Origin: Agarophyton chilense | Taxonomy: Eukaryota > Rhodophyta > Florideophyceae > Gracilariales > Gracilariaceae | Assembly: GCA_030374765.1 (NCBI GenBank) | Contig: JARGXX010000043.1 | Span: forward strand, 56,829-120,828 | Direction of reading: 5' to 3' | DNA length: 64,000 nt | Shown: positions 1-10,035 of the stretch, piece after piece | Layout: each line of letters starts with the position of its first letter | Numbering within the stretch: position 1 is the first letter of the stretch | Translations under genes and position numbers: made by a program | The notes under the pieces: generated by a model | Seen by the model: the letters and a program-made list of their open reading frames with translations, nothing else | Told to the model about the DNA's origin: nothing | Databases searched by the model: none

Positions 1-749
1 TTTGAGAAGCTCACGGCGTTTGAGTCTGTTCGATCGAGCGGTTGAGAATTCCGTTTTAAAAGACTGTTGTGTGGCGCCGTGCTGATTTGGGGAATAGAGA
101 AAAGTGCGTGGTGACGGTAAATAGTCGCAGGACGTGTTCAGTAAAGGAGGAAGATCGAGAGAAGAAAGGGTGTGATGACGAGAAGAGAAGAAATTGGAGT
201 GGAGTCAGCGTATCGTGGGTTCCATAATCTGTGACGGACAACGGTGGTCGTTCTCGTTACTCTCGGGTGCGACGCCGGTCGGGACAATGTCTAGTGCAGT
301 GTTGTATGTGTGTGTCGTGTGTGTGCAGTCAAGCACTGAAACAGTAAATTTCTGGTTCTCTGCTATGATATATTTTATATAGTCTATATAAGGAGAATTG
401 TCTTCCCAACTTTTACATTTCCCTCATCACGTTCACAACCAAGAAAACTACCTTTACTTTTGATCAACATTGTTTAACATCTCTACGCTCATCTTTGACA
501 TCTGGACGCCGGTCGCCGAATCAACACAACAGCAAACAAGATCAAAACAGTTTAATACGCGTCTGTAAGACTTTTTGGGTCCCTCGACCTCTGGAGCTCC
601 CAATATTCACAGAACTACGGATTACATATGCTAAACCTGTCGTAGAACTATAGATTACAACTCATGCAGAAGTTTACCTGTTCGATGATCCAATTCAGCA
701 CAAAGTAGATACACGATACCATGTCTCAGGTAACACGGCAACAAATCCC
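1..749. other. Non-coding stretch with LTR scrap and TATA-like motif
   Basis: No convincing gene is seen. Positions 229-329 match 36203-36302 (listed separately). A TATATAAGG motif at 385-393 follows an AT-rich run and could be the core promoter of an old LTR, but no transcript can be tied to it. The rest shows only short open frames without recognisable domains. Confidence 0.4.
229..329 (-). repeat. Fragment of CopC-type LTR
   Basis: These roughly 100 bases match 36203-36302 at about 90 percent or better. The second copy lies just beyond the end of a minus-strand copia pol, where its 3' LTR is expected, so this piece is read as a fragment of the same LTR family. The similarity ends near 329, so the fragment is partial. 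Assignment rests on position and pairwise similarity only. Confidence 0.5.
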
Positions 750-995
750 ATGCATATTGTCCGCCTCAAGCAGGAAGACACGGCCTTCACACTCACCTCT
801 TTTCGTAACTTATTTATCCTGTCCACTTGTTTGAATGATTTGAAACAAGCAATCAAATTCAACGGAAATATTACCGGTTGGCAGCACGAGCTGGATTGCT
901 TCAGTCATAGGGCGGTCTGCCTTAATGGAAGGATCAGTATAGTTACACCTGTACGGAATCCATATCATGGGGGAAATTTCCTCGGTTTTGAAGTC

Positions 996-1768
996 TTATC
1001 GGATGATTTTGACACCTCCACGACTGGATCGATCAGTCGTATTCCTGCATGTAGAAAGCGTTATGCATACATCTTCGAATTCTACTACAATCCAAAAATC
1101 CTTCTTGATACCACAAAGAACTTGCATTGCTTTGGTGAAAACCTTCTCTTCGTCTATAGTTTCGCCTGTGGCAAGGGTTTCAGCAGATCCGACGGACTTA
1201 ACTGGGTGTTGAGATTTATGATAGGACCAGCTGAGTGTGTGGAAAACTTGATGGATAGACAAGCTCCCAAACAGTACACTTACCAAGAGTCCAGGTTTTC
1301 CATTATTAATACTTTTACTGGCATCAGAGAACACAACCAGTGACATTTCATACTACTTGTCATCTGAAAGCTTACTGCACCTAATCAATGATCCACGTCT
1401 ATTGAGGTTTTCCATCACCTTGTTTTTTGACAAAATGTCTCTCACTAGTGGCATAAGATTTTTTGCTGAAGCGAAAAAGAAGCATAAGCACAAAATGGCG
1501 AAGCAGAAATCCCTAACCACCCAATCTAACAGATGATTGAGTGAGAAGCAGATGCCTAAATCCTATTGAGAAGCTTTTCAAAATTTTTGCGTCTTGGTCT
1601 GCTGACCTTATACTTTTTGTAGCTTAGCAACTTTTCCTCACCATCTACAGTGATAGTACCGTCATCGTACTGCTGAACAAGAAGTCCATGAAAGTTCAGT
1701 TGTGCTGGTCTGTTGACAACAGTGCCGAGTTGGTGCTCTTCAGATATTTTCCTGACCACTGCTGACAT
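996..1768 (-). pseudogene. CopA0 copia pol remnant: RT C-part and RNase H
   Basis: Decayed copia-type pol on the minus strand. Frame 996-1346 holds a copia RNase H segment: the VVFSDASKS start, a TLSWSYHKSQHPVKSVGSAE core and an ending similar to CopA1 and CopA4. Frame 1556-1768 matches the end of the RT (TITVDGEEKLL followed by an SRPRRKNFEKL motif, equivalent to SRQRRREINEK in CopA4). The frames are separated by stops and frameshifts, so the copy is dead. It is clearly diverged from CopA1/CopA4 and is an older member or sister lineage. Confidence 0.75.
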
Positions 1769-1978
1769 TTTCTGCCCTGACGATGCATAAAGAATGTCAT
1801 CGACCCGCTTGACAGTCTAGATACATGTTCGGCTGTTGCTGATTCGATAGAACAGCTGTTAAACGTAGAATAATTGCTGAAACCCTAATCCACGAAGTAC
1901 GTTGTGGCTAAGATGCTGCCACTTCGCTGCTGCACATGCAAGTCCGTGTGCGGCGGACAGAAGTAACCAGTAATGGTA

Positions 1979-2757
1979 CTACTTTGTGTTGCATTCTCTC
2001 GCTGTGATCAGGTAGACGTCTCTCTGAGCCTCAGTCTGCAAAACGGCGCTCTTCTTATCGATTCTTGCTGGTGTCCAATTGAAGATCACTGCAGGGAAAA
2101 GCAACATTCGAATTCCAACCGGGGCGCATTTGGCAGAGTCCGTATTAAGCATTTCTCTGTCTCTGTCTTTGCTCTCATGCGAGGCCATGCGGGCTTTCAG
2201 TGTAAAACGATCATCCTCATACCTTTTCACCTTGTAGATTACATGACGAGACACATTGTTTACATTCGAAGGAACGTTTGAGACAGGGATATCTTTGACA
2301 ATCCTCTATAACGACTTATCTTCTTTGGCGGACGCATTTTCGGTTGCGTGAGAAGGGGGTCCCTGAGTCTGGTGAATCATGAACTACGTTGCCCTGAAAG
2401 CCTCGTAGTAATTACGAGTGACTTCCTTCAGTACTGCGAAGTTCCTGTTCCGGGAAAAGTTGCACTTCTGCTCCGTTTAGTACCTCCTTCTGCGTTAAAT
2501 ATCCCTGTAATACTGCTTTTGATCTCACCAATGCACCCTAATCTCGTCTCCAACACTTGAAAATTGCTGTCCGATGGAGCAATTTTTTCTTCTGGAAACT
2601 GATGTACTGAAGTGTGGGTATGTACGGTTTCAGTGTCAAAGTATTCGTCTAGATTGTGCTCCGTCTCCATAATTTTATATACACGGGTTCTGCCCATGCC
2701 GTAGATGGTATCCTGCACAGCGGAAGCTATGTTGCTGACGGGGATTAAGACCCGCAC
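1979..2757 (-). pseudogene. CopA0 copia pol remnant: Tudor-like relic and RT N-part
   Basis: Upstream half (in minus orientation) of the decayed copia. Frame 1979-2254 matches the start of the CopA RT: SRHVIYKVK, KARMASHE and DSAKCAPVGIRMLL correspond to the HVIYKIK, KTRIAPHG and DSATCSPAGIRILL motifs of CopA4. Frame 2428-2757 begins with a segment alignable to the Tudor-like domain of CopA4 (residues RVYKIMETEHNLDEYFDTETVH against VTVNYDDGETETLDLEQETW), now much altered. Interrupted and non-functional. The domain order Tudor-like then RT is the same as in the other copies. Confidence 0.65.
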
Positions 2758-2826
2758 AGCAGAGTGTAGGGAAAAGGGAAAAACGTCAGGTAAAGATCGT
2801 ACTGATTCGTAGTCTCGACAGCAAAT

Positions 2827-3274
2827 TGTAACGCAATGACGGGTGGGTCAGCGTACAGGTATCGACCGGTGGTAGCGTGGTAGAGCGGGTCCTAAGGTTC
2901 GAATTCTTGACGGCGGCACTCCCAGTGTACTTGGTGAAATGGGCTGGCGTTTACTGCGTACTCTTACAAGTTGGAGCTACGGAAACGATGGCTTGAAGAC
3001 CAATTGGTGGACCGAATATACCAAAGGGGGTTACTTAGTATCCTAACGGTGCCTATTTTACTCTAAGGGAGAAGCGTCGCTCGAGCCAAGTAATTAGTAC
3101 TGGCGAGGCGCTGGGATCTCCCTGATACTGTAATGCTAATCTATAACAATAATTAAAATTAATTAATAATCTCCCTGAGTCGAGCTGAGGTCTGCCAGTC
3201 GACGTGGCGTCTGTAAGATTCCTCAGGGCCCGGCGGCTTACAGAGCTCAACCGTTATCGTCGCTCCTTAACACA
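2827..3274 (-). repeat. GypB LTR, copy 1 (3' LTR of GypB0)
   Basis: One of three copies of a roughly 446-bp repeat (others 9590-10035 and 43032-43476). On the minus strand it runs TGTG...TTACA, the TG...CA ends of an LTR. This copy lies 3' of the GypB0 integrase-chromodomain frame, while the other two lie immediately 5' of a GypB gag frame, exactly where 3' and 5' LTRs belong. The plus strand contains a GGTTCGAATTC stretch resembling a tRNA B box, but no tRNA fold is present. No target duplication can be assigned because the partner LTR is missing. Confidence 0.75.
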
Positions 3275-3665
3275 AAGAGCACAATTTAAGTCAAACCTCA
3301 GATGCAGATTCATTGCAATGCCCTTTAGGGTTGCTTTCAGCGTGGCTGCTGAAAGCATTTATTAATAGTGCTTGAAGAGGTACTGATGATAGTTCTAGCA
3401 AGAGCAATTACTAACGAGAGGCAACCGAAAAAACTGCTGATGCCTACCATCGCATTCAAGACAGAAAAGCAGAAATAAAGTCTCATGACCAGTATCGAGA
3501 ACAGAATGCATATTCATGCCTTTGTATAATATGCACATGACAAAGCAGCACGCAATCCGTTAGCGCTGAAAGAAGTTGAATACGTCGGTCATCATAGTGC
3601 GCGATGTCGTGGAGTCGGTCGATACAACAGGGCCCTGTGAGTTGCGACGTGCAAGCGTACGGAGG
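3275..3665. other. Presumed 3' untranslated part of GypB0
   Basis: Interval between the end of the GypB0 chromodomain frame and its 3' LTR. No gene seen. Confidence 0.4.
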
Positions 3666-4790
3666 TCACTTCGATATAGACGAAACAATAGAGCGGTTAC
3701 GTTGAGTTTCCGTCTTCTCCAATTCATCCATGTATTTGGAAACCAGAATAGGGACATCCCCGCGTAGACTGTTCAAAGTTATCCAGTCCGTTTCCTCGTC
3801 AGAGAATCAGCGTCATTTTTGAAGTAACTCAATATTCTCTTATCGGCATTTGATATTTTAGAAAACGGTCAAGAACCAACAGTTCATTTTCTTGAGAGGC
3901 AAGATAGTGTCTAAATTCTTCAGTGACTTCGAAACTTTTGTTTCGAGAGAATTTCAACCTGCGACCGTGTAACTCTTCCTTATGACCGTCATGTAAAGAC
4001 TCGAAAAGGATGATATACTCGTTTCGACATTCGAGTACGCAATATAGTCCAACCCACTTGAGTGATTGTTTTTTAGTCCGCTCACGCTGCAGTACACCCC
4101 GAAGAATGGAGTAACCCTCGGTAAATATGATTCCGTCCAAGGCGAATTGCAGCTGTCTAATGCGGTATAGTTGAGCCTTTTTTAATGTCTTTGAGTTCAA
4201 GAACTCCCACTTTCTCACCAACTTTCCGGTGAATAGCAGTAAGCGGCGAGTCCTGGTTATGATCAGTAAACACCGTCAAAGACAACGGTTATCGAGTCGG
4301 TAAATATCGGATTGTTCAAAGCATATTGTACAACTGGCAAAATACTGGGGCAACAGCTTTTCGGGAGCTGGTACTCAGAAAGAAGAGCACGAGATACGCT
4401 TAGGAGCTCTGGGCAGACTACTTCAACACTTCCATTTGACCAAGTGCAACACGCCAACGTGGAATGATGAGATGGCTTGGTCCTTTTCTTCAGAACACGA
4501 ACGACTTCGTTCTTGAAACGAGAGCCGCGTTTACAGACCCCCTGGTTAGACAGACCAAACGCTGCAAACTTGTTTATCAGAAAAATTTGCTGCGACTTCA
4601 GCTGTGATTTCGGTCGTGGTTGTGAGCCAAAACTAACCGCTGTGATCATCTTTGACTACCAGAACATACAAAAAGCCATCCTCTCCACGTGACATGTAGC
4701 AAAAGTCGAAGTAAAACAATTCATTAGGTTGTAGACATGCAGTTTGTGAAATTAAAGCTACAAACTGGGAAAAATGATTGATTCGAATCC
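3666..4790 (-). pseudogene. GypB0 gypsy integrase with chromodomain, decayed
   Basis: Ty3/gypsy (chromovirus) integrase remnant. Near 4690-4780 the first catalytic Asp region reads NELFYFDFCYMSRGEDGF. Frame 4263-4649 covers the rest of the core, including the FKNEVVRVLKKR and SEYQLPKSC segments; frame 3829-4221 is the integrase C-terminus (HGRRLKFSRNKSFEVTEE). A short chromodomain end (RGDVPILVSKYMDEL) precedes the stop at 3666-3668. Several frameshifts and stops interrupt it. Homologous to GypB1/GypB2 but clearly diverged. From 4453 rightward the sequence is part of the large segmental duplication, and its partner starts at 37892. Confidence 0.75.
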
Positions 4791-6358
4791 ACATTAAATA
4801 CGTTTTTCTACATGTGCATTACGAAAATGCCGAGAAGTTTGTAAAGGCTCCCCGCATGAAATCTAGGCTTAACTAGAATTCCGAAAACACGGAAACATTG
4901 TTCAGCAGGGCATTGCATTCCCTCATATGAACTATCCGGGTTTAGTAGAAAAACACAACCGTTTCTCAGCTGCCTCAACTCTGAGCACATTCGGAAGCAG
5001 CATATTCTAAGCTGTAATCGGGTGCGAGTCTTCTTTCTCTCTCACCATTTGTGGATTGCACTTGTACCCAGAAGTTCAAATATGTACTTTGAACTTTGTC
5101 TTATGCACGGGGCCCTCTCTTTGTGTATCTTTCGAAAGAACAAATCATGCTTAACCGCTGCTCCTTTTGAACATTCGAGATTGAAATTCTGGCAACAAAA
5201 ACCTGTTTCGCTTGGTGATTCTTGTTTTCCTTTCCTAGCACACCCCAACATCATTTCTATCGGTACTCTCAACGCATATTCGAAGGCTAGCGTGAAGACA
5301 AAGAAGCAGAGGAGGCGAATCATGTCTCAGAGCCAAGATATTTCGAAAGCTTAATACGTGATCCAAGTGAAGTTCCATGCCTATTGTTTCCGTTTCAATC
5401 TACGCACCTGATGACCTGCTACCCCGTACCGAGAGGCTATTAGTTGTTCAGAAAAGTCCAACATATAGACATCTTTTGTTTTAGTGGAAAGGATGGAATG
5501 TCGTGCGTATCAAATACGGAATTCAGTAGGGCGTACTCTTTTCCGTGCACCCGCCATCAGCATTACACAGAATGAGACATAGCAAATCGATCCATCACTA
5601 CGAATTCACGCCATTTGGTTGAATCACTGGACTATGGAATGATACTTTCTAGAGATTCCCATTTCGGAACAAAACTCTGCGGCACGAATTCATTGGAATT
5701 CCATACCACAGGAAAAAAAGTTGCAACTAAATTGGAGACGAGAGTAATCAATGACTGCACTATCAGCCTACCGGAACAAACGACCCGGAACAATTCACGA
5801 CACCAAAGCCCCGTAAAATAGCAGAATTAACATCTCAGATAAATTCCAGACACTCTGAGAAGGCCATTGAACTTTGATCTGGCGCGAAGTAGTTCGAAAT
5901 AGAGTAAATCAACAAGTTCGACACTTTCTTGAAGTCATCAATGATGAGATGGTATTAATTTTGACATGTGACTTTGTCTATTTCGAAACTTCTTGCATAC
6001 TCCTTAAAAATGTCTATCTGTTTCATGACAGCAGGTGATAATTAATTCGCTTTCTTGATGAATCATGTCTATGTTTAAATTAATGAAAATCCGTAGGAAA
6101 TGTAATATTAAACTTCCCAAACGGAGCTGAAAGGACACCATGGTACAAAATAGTTGCTGCTACGCCCACGCTTTGTACTACTCGTCGGTAAAACTCAGAC
6201 TTGCGCCTGCAAAACTGTCAACGTCTGTCAGAATGAAGTGGGCTTTGGGAGTTGATGACAACAGAGCTCTAAACAGTAGAAGTCATAATATCAGAACTCA
6301 AATGCTAGGTCTTCTCCTTCCGAACAGGAGTTCAAACAGCTCTTCAATCAAAGTTTTC
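4791..6358. other. Unassigned duplicated stretch
   Basis: No gene recognised. Present a second time at about 38230-39797. Short frames are open on both strands, but stops fall at different places in the two copies. A minus-strand segment near 6090-6200 keeps the residues GVLSAPFGKFNITFPTDFH in both copies (see 39525-39740), hinting at a decayed coding piece, probably from another element. Confidence 0.3.
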
Positions 6359-6589
6359 CTACTTTGAGTTGGGGCGCTTTCGAGCACTTCATATATGTCT
6401 ATCAAGCACTAGATTCCATCTTCCGCCCACTCGGTTCAATGCAGGAAGCGCAATTCCATTTTGGACATATACGACTTCAGCTTGTTCAACAATTTCTGTC
6501 TCGTGTGAAAGATCGTCAGGACAGTGATCAATAACTTCGTTGGCGATGAAATGGCTATAAAATTGCGTATGAGATCTTGAGGCATGCTA
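6359..6589 (-). pseudogene. Unrecognised coding fragment, copy 1
   Basis: A minus-strand frame that ends with a TAG at the same point in both duplicated copies (here 6359-6361; partner 39798-40025). Both read an FYSH-IANEVIDH core, a VQNGIALP-LNRVGGR segment and a RKRPNSK end. Frame conservation between two diverged copies suggests it was once coding. This copy has at least one in-frame stop. No family is recognised; it may be a piece of a transposable element. Confidence 0.35.
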
Positions 6590-7019
6590 TGAAGAACTTT
6601 GGTGTTGTTGACATGTCGCGATTCGCGCTCGTCGCACCTGACGCAAAAGGATGGGCACCAAGAGATGTTCCGCGCTGTGTCTGATGCCCCCAAACTCTTT
6701 GACAAATTCTGGTATTCTTTACTATATAGTAGTCTCTGGTGCTCTAAGACCAGCTCGTAGGTTGCGTTTCTAGATTTTCTATGATGCGTGCGCTGCGTAG
6801 GTTTCGCTGTCGTCCAGCAGCTGTCTACTTCGAGGTCCTATGCAGTCCAAGAGCCCGCATTTCACTCCCGACTGCAGTCCACTCTGGGCTGAAGTTGCGC
6901 TATTTCATCCCAGTTTCGCAGCACTCTGCTTTGGGGTGCACCTACGCATCCCAGATGTGCTCGTGGGTGGTCAAGAGTCCCCCTATGACCAATTTTTCGA
7001 AAGGAATATGGAAGATTGG
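6590..7019. other. 3' flank of GypB1
   Basis: No gene or LTR recognised between the end of the GypB1 integrase frame and the unknown fragment. The GypB LTR expected on this side is absent, so GypB1 appears truncated at its 3' end. Confidence 0.3.
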
Positions 7020-7562
7020 TCATAAAAAGTTGACCGGTCTCTTTTGTCGTGTTGTTCCGTCCTTCCTTACTTGTTCCAGATATTCTTCTACCAAGTCTGG
7101 TACATCGCGCTGTAGCCTTTCCAATGGGACCCAGTATGTTTCGCTGTCTTCAAAGCCTTTCCATTTGACCAAGATGTCCAATATGCCGTCTTCCTTTCTG
7201 ATATTCTGGAAATCTTCGAACACTAGTATCTCGTTTTCTTGATAATAGAGGTGATTTAGAAGTTCTTTGGTGATTTGAAAATTCTTGTTCCGGTAAAACT
7301 TTAACCACCGGCCGTGCACTAGTTCCTTCTTTCCTGAAAGCAACTGTTCAACTTCGAATATGTATTCAACATTGCAGCTTTTCACTCGATATGGACCTGT
7401 CCAGTGTAGCGAGAGTTTCCTTTTAACTTTCTTCTGTAGCACTTCTTTCAACACAAAGTCGCTCTCAGAAATTTTCACGTTCCGTACTCCCGTTTTCCTC
7501 TTGGGTGATTCTACCGCTGCTTTTCGTTTCCCGTTAGAATCTGTGGCGACTTCCCGGTGCAT
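7020..7562 (-). pseudogene. GypB1 integrase C-terminus with chromodomain
   Basis: An uninterrupted 180-residue segment belonging to a broken pol. The first part is the integrase C-terminal region (KRKLSLHWTGPYRVKS). Residues about 111-165 (nt 7068-7232) form a chromodomain: an EILVFEDFQ strand, VKWKGFEDSETYWVPL with the W and Y positions of the aromatic cage, and a C-terminal helix DVPDLVEEYLEQV. In chromoviruses such domains guide integration to marked chromatin. The frame ends with RQKRPVNFL at 7020. The matching copy (GypB2, 40440-40990) has stops in this region. Confidence 0.8.
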
Positions 7563-7592
7563 GAGCTTTATTGCTTCTCTACGCCGGTTGAA

Positions 7593-8300
7593 TTATCGCA
7601 ATTGCCTAATCTGTGCCTCGGTGATGGACAAAATTTCCGACTCTCTTTTGCCTTCAGTGAGTCCGGCGAACGGGCTGTCCTGCTTCAGCCCGGTAAATAC
7701 TTCGAGTGGATATCGATTCTTCAATCGCTTCAACGGGGAGTTATTCAGTGCTGACTGCACCAGTGACACCACACTGGGCCATGAGGCGAATGGAAGCTGA
7801 AACTCTGACAGTAGTTCTTTTGCCGCTCTTGCTAGCTCTCTGCACACTACCTCAACTATGCCGTTGCTTCACGATGCGTAGGACATGGTGTAGTATGCTG
7901 AATGTGCAAATGATCCTTGAGACTACGTGTCACTGTGTTCTTAAAATGACTGGCTTGATAGGAGACCCATATCCTCGAAGTTCCGAAGGCGGCCAACCAT
8001 TTTATAAGAAGTTCAGCGGTTACTTCAGCCGTTGCTTCGGTTGTAGGTACGAGCCATAGATAGCCAGAGAAGTCGTTTTTGATTACCAGAACGTAGATGT
8101 GATGTTTTTCTTCTTTTCAAATGTAGCAGTAGTCGAAATGGATTACTTCGTTGGGTTTCGTAGAGTGAATTGCAAACCATACAGGCCTTGGCACTGTAAA
8201 TCTTGGTCGAATAACGAGGCAGTGGATACAGGATGCCACGGAGTCGTTCACATCTTTGTCAATACAGTCCCACCAGAAGTGTGTCTCGATGTCTGCCTTT
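7593..8300 (-). pseudogene. GypB1 integrase core, decayed
   Basis: Minus-strand integrase core in broken frames. Around 8100-8160 the first catalytic Asp region reads EVIHFDYCYI followed by an in-frame TGA, then YVLVIKNDFSGYLWL. The second catalytic Asp is replaced by Tyr (VSYQASHFKN near 7950), a change shared with GypB2. Frame 7593-7847 covers the downstream part (ELLSEFQLPFASWPSVVSL). Upstream, a CIHC pair of the HHCC zinc site is recognisable. The missing catalytic Asp and the stops make it inactive. Confidence 0.7.
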
Positions 8301-8398
8301 CACACTTCCTTTGCTCGGTGTCCTGTGGATCCGGTGTGTGCTGCGATTAAAACTATTAGCTTAAAAAGTGTGCCTAACTTCCGAACCCATATAAGCCC

Positions 8399-8689
8399 TC
8401 AACTGTTTCGCCAAATGCCTTGATTCTGCTTTAAACTGCCGGGTGGCTTCTCTGGACTACTACGTTGTGTGTTCTCCAGGTCTTTGAGTTTTGGCCATTC
8501 GAGTTTCGGTTTCAGTTCGGGGCTTATTGGCGCCATGAGAACAGTCTCGCATGCCCTCAGAGTGGCTACTTTGACTTTGGCAGGACTTTTTAAGGCCCAA
8601 CGTGTCATAATATCAGCCCAAACATTCCGTTTCTCCGGTAGATGCTGTATGATATACCTGAAACGTTTGAGCTTCATTGCCCATCTCAT
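8399..8689 (-). pseudogene. GypB1 RNase H tail, joined to protease by RT deletion
   Basis: The frame opens with the end of a gypsy RNase H: RWAMKLKRFRYIIQHLPEKRN followed by VWADIMTRW. The residues just upstream belong to the protease frame (8689-9114), so the whole RT and most of RNase H are missing. GypB2 has the same junction (near 42130), showing that the deletion is older than the duplication or is a family trait. Confidence 0.7.
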
Positions 8690-9150
8690 TAGCTTGCTCG
8701 CCGTGTGGCGTGATGTGCCGGGGGTGCAATTGTGTCTTCTTTCGTGTCTCTGTAGGATACACCACTGCAGTTACCCTTCTCAGTAGGTACACTGAGGCGG
8801 CTGATACGCATACCATTGATCGCTGGGCCGACCTTCTCGAGGTGGTCGTCTAAGTTGAATTCTATTTCATTGAGTAGGAGGCGTCCAAGAATCACCCCTT
8901 TCATACTCTGATCCGTAATGAAGAACTCTACTCCATGCGGAAGTATAAGTATCTTGGTCCTGAGCAGGGTTATAAATAGGGGCACCGCCACCCTTTGCTT
9001 TGATGTGAACACCATGAGGGCTTCTTCATTGCTCTCAAAAGCAGTCTCGAGTTTGATGGACTCAGGGAGATTGATGACTTCCAAGTTGCTTCCTGCAATG
9101 ACTTGCTTCATCAAGTCTTTTGATATAGCACTGTAGTCGGCAAAGAGTCT
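8689..9150 (-). pseudogene. GypB1 aspartic protease, decayed
   Basis: Retroviral-type protease segment of a gypsy pol. It contains DLMKQVIAGSNLEVINLPES, a LPHGVEFFITDQ strand and the terminal GVILGRLLLNEIEFN motif. At the active site GypB2 retains DSGADYSAIS (42584-42592 encodes the DSG), whereas this copy reads DSLPTT after a small deletion, so the catalytic loop is broken and the reading frame shifted. Confidence 0.7.
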
Positions 9151-9191
9151 CTAATTGTGACTGCTGCGCCTCTTTCGTCGATTAAAATGTT

Positions 9192-9605
9192 TTACCTTTC
9201 ATTGCTGCTCGGATGGCTTGACAAACGGGCGACTTTGATGCTTCTCTTCCCCTGCTTCTCTGCGAATAAATCGTCCAGGAGCTGCTTCCGTTCATCAGCA
9301 AAGGTAGTACTACAGTCTTGGATACGGTGCTTTTTGTCGCAGTTCCTGTTCAGGCAAGGCCTCGTCCACACAGTACCGTCTGCGGCGGTTTTCTGTGCTC
9401 CTGAGTTCGAAGAATCTCGTTTCGAACGTTTTCGACTGCGCTCTATATCTTCGGATTCACTCTTCTTCGAAACGTTTCCTCCGTCGCGCTCGCTTCTCCG
9501 CTTTATCTGCGCTCGTGCAGTTTCGCCGTTATGAAATTCGACGAAAAGAGCGCTGGCGCGTTTCATGAAATAGGATATGCTTGCCTTCTTGTAATGCAAT
9601 GACAT
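9192..9605 (-). CDS. GypB1 gag fragment with zinc knuckle
   Basis: Open frame of 137 residues. The first 16 nucleotides, including the ATG at 9603-9605, lie inside the 5' LTR copy 9590-10035. The protein is basic and Ser/Arg-rich in its middle and has a nucleocapsid-type CLNRNCDKKHRIQDC motif (C-X4-C-X3-H-X4-C, a variant spacing). It ends close to the protease. Gag of this kind packages the element RNA. The rest of the element is dead. The homologous GypB2 gag has several stops. Confidence 0.6.
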   Translation of the reverse strand: MSLHYKKASISYFMKRASALFVEFHNGETARAQIKRRSERDGGNVSKKSESEDIERSRKRSKRDSSNSGAQKTAADGTVWTRPCLNRNCDKKHRIQDCSTTFADERKQLLDDLFAEKQGKRSIKVARLSSHPSSNER

Positions 9606-10035
9606 GTGGGTCAGCGTACGGGTCTCGACTGGTGGTAGCGTGGTAGACCGGGTCCTAAGGTTCCAATTCTTGATGGCGGCACTCCCAGAGTACTTGGTGC
9701 AATGGGCTGGCGTTTACTGCGTATTGCTACAAGTTGGAGCAAAAATAACGATGGCTTGAAGACTAATTAATAGAACGAATATACCAAAGGGGGTTCTTTA
9801 GTATCCTAACTGTGCCCACCTTCATCTAAGGGAGAAGTGTCGCTCGAGCCAAGAGAATAGTACTGGCGAGGCGCTGGGATCTCCCTGGCACTGTAATGAT
9901 AATGTATGACACTAAATAAAATAAAATAATAATCTGCCTGAGTCCAGCTGAGGTCGGCCAGTCGACGTGGCGTCTGTAAGATCCCTCAGGGCCCGGCAGC
10001 TTACAGGGCTCAACCGTTATCGTCCCTTCTTCACA
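9590..10035 (-). repeat. GypB LTR, copy 2 (5' LTR of GypB1)
   Basis: 446-bp copy with TGTGAAGAAG at the minus-strand start and GCATTACA at the end, directly upstream of gag. Compared with copies at 2827 and 43032 it differs by scattered substitutions and small indels. The bases after the LTR (AGAAGGCAAGC) do not start with TGG, so no ordinary tRNA primer site is visible. Confidence 0.75.

Noticed and set aside
2860-2930. tRNA gene or tRNA-derived SINE in the GypB LTR (A-box-like TGGTAGAGCG and B-box-like GGTTCGAATTC)
   Set aside because: The two boxes are only a few bases apart, no cloverleaf or acceptor stem is possible, and the motif varies in the other two LTR copies.
6781-7242. Plus-strand ORF of 153 codons
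   Set aside because: Opposite strand to the GypB1 integrase/chromodomain frame. No domain; considered a shadow.
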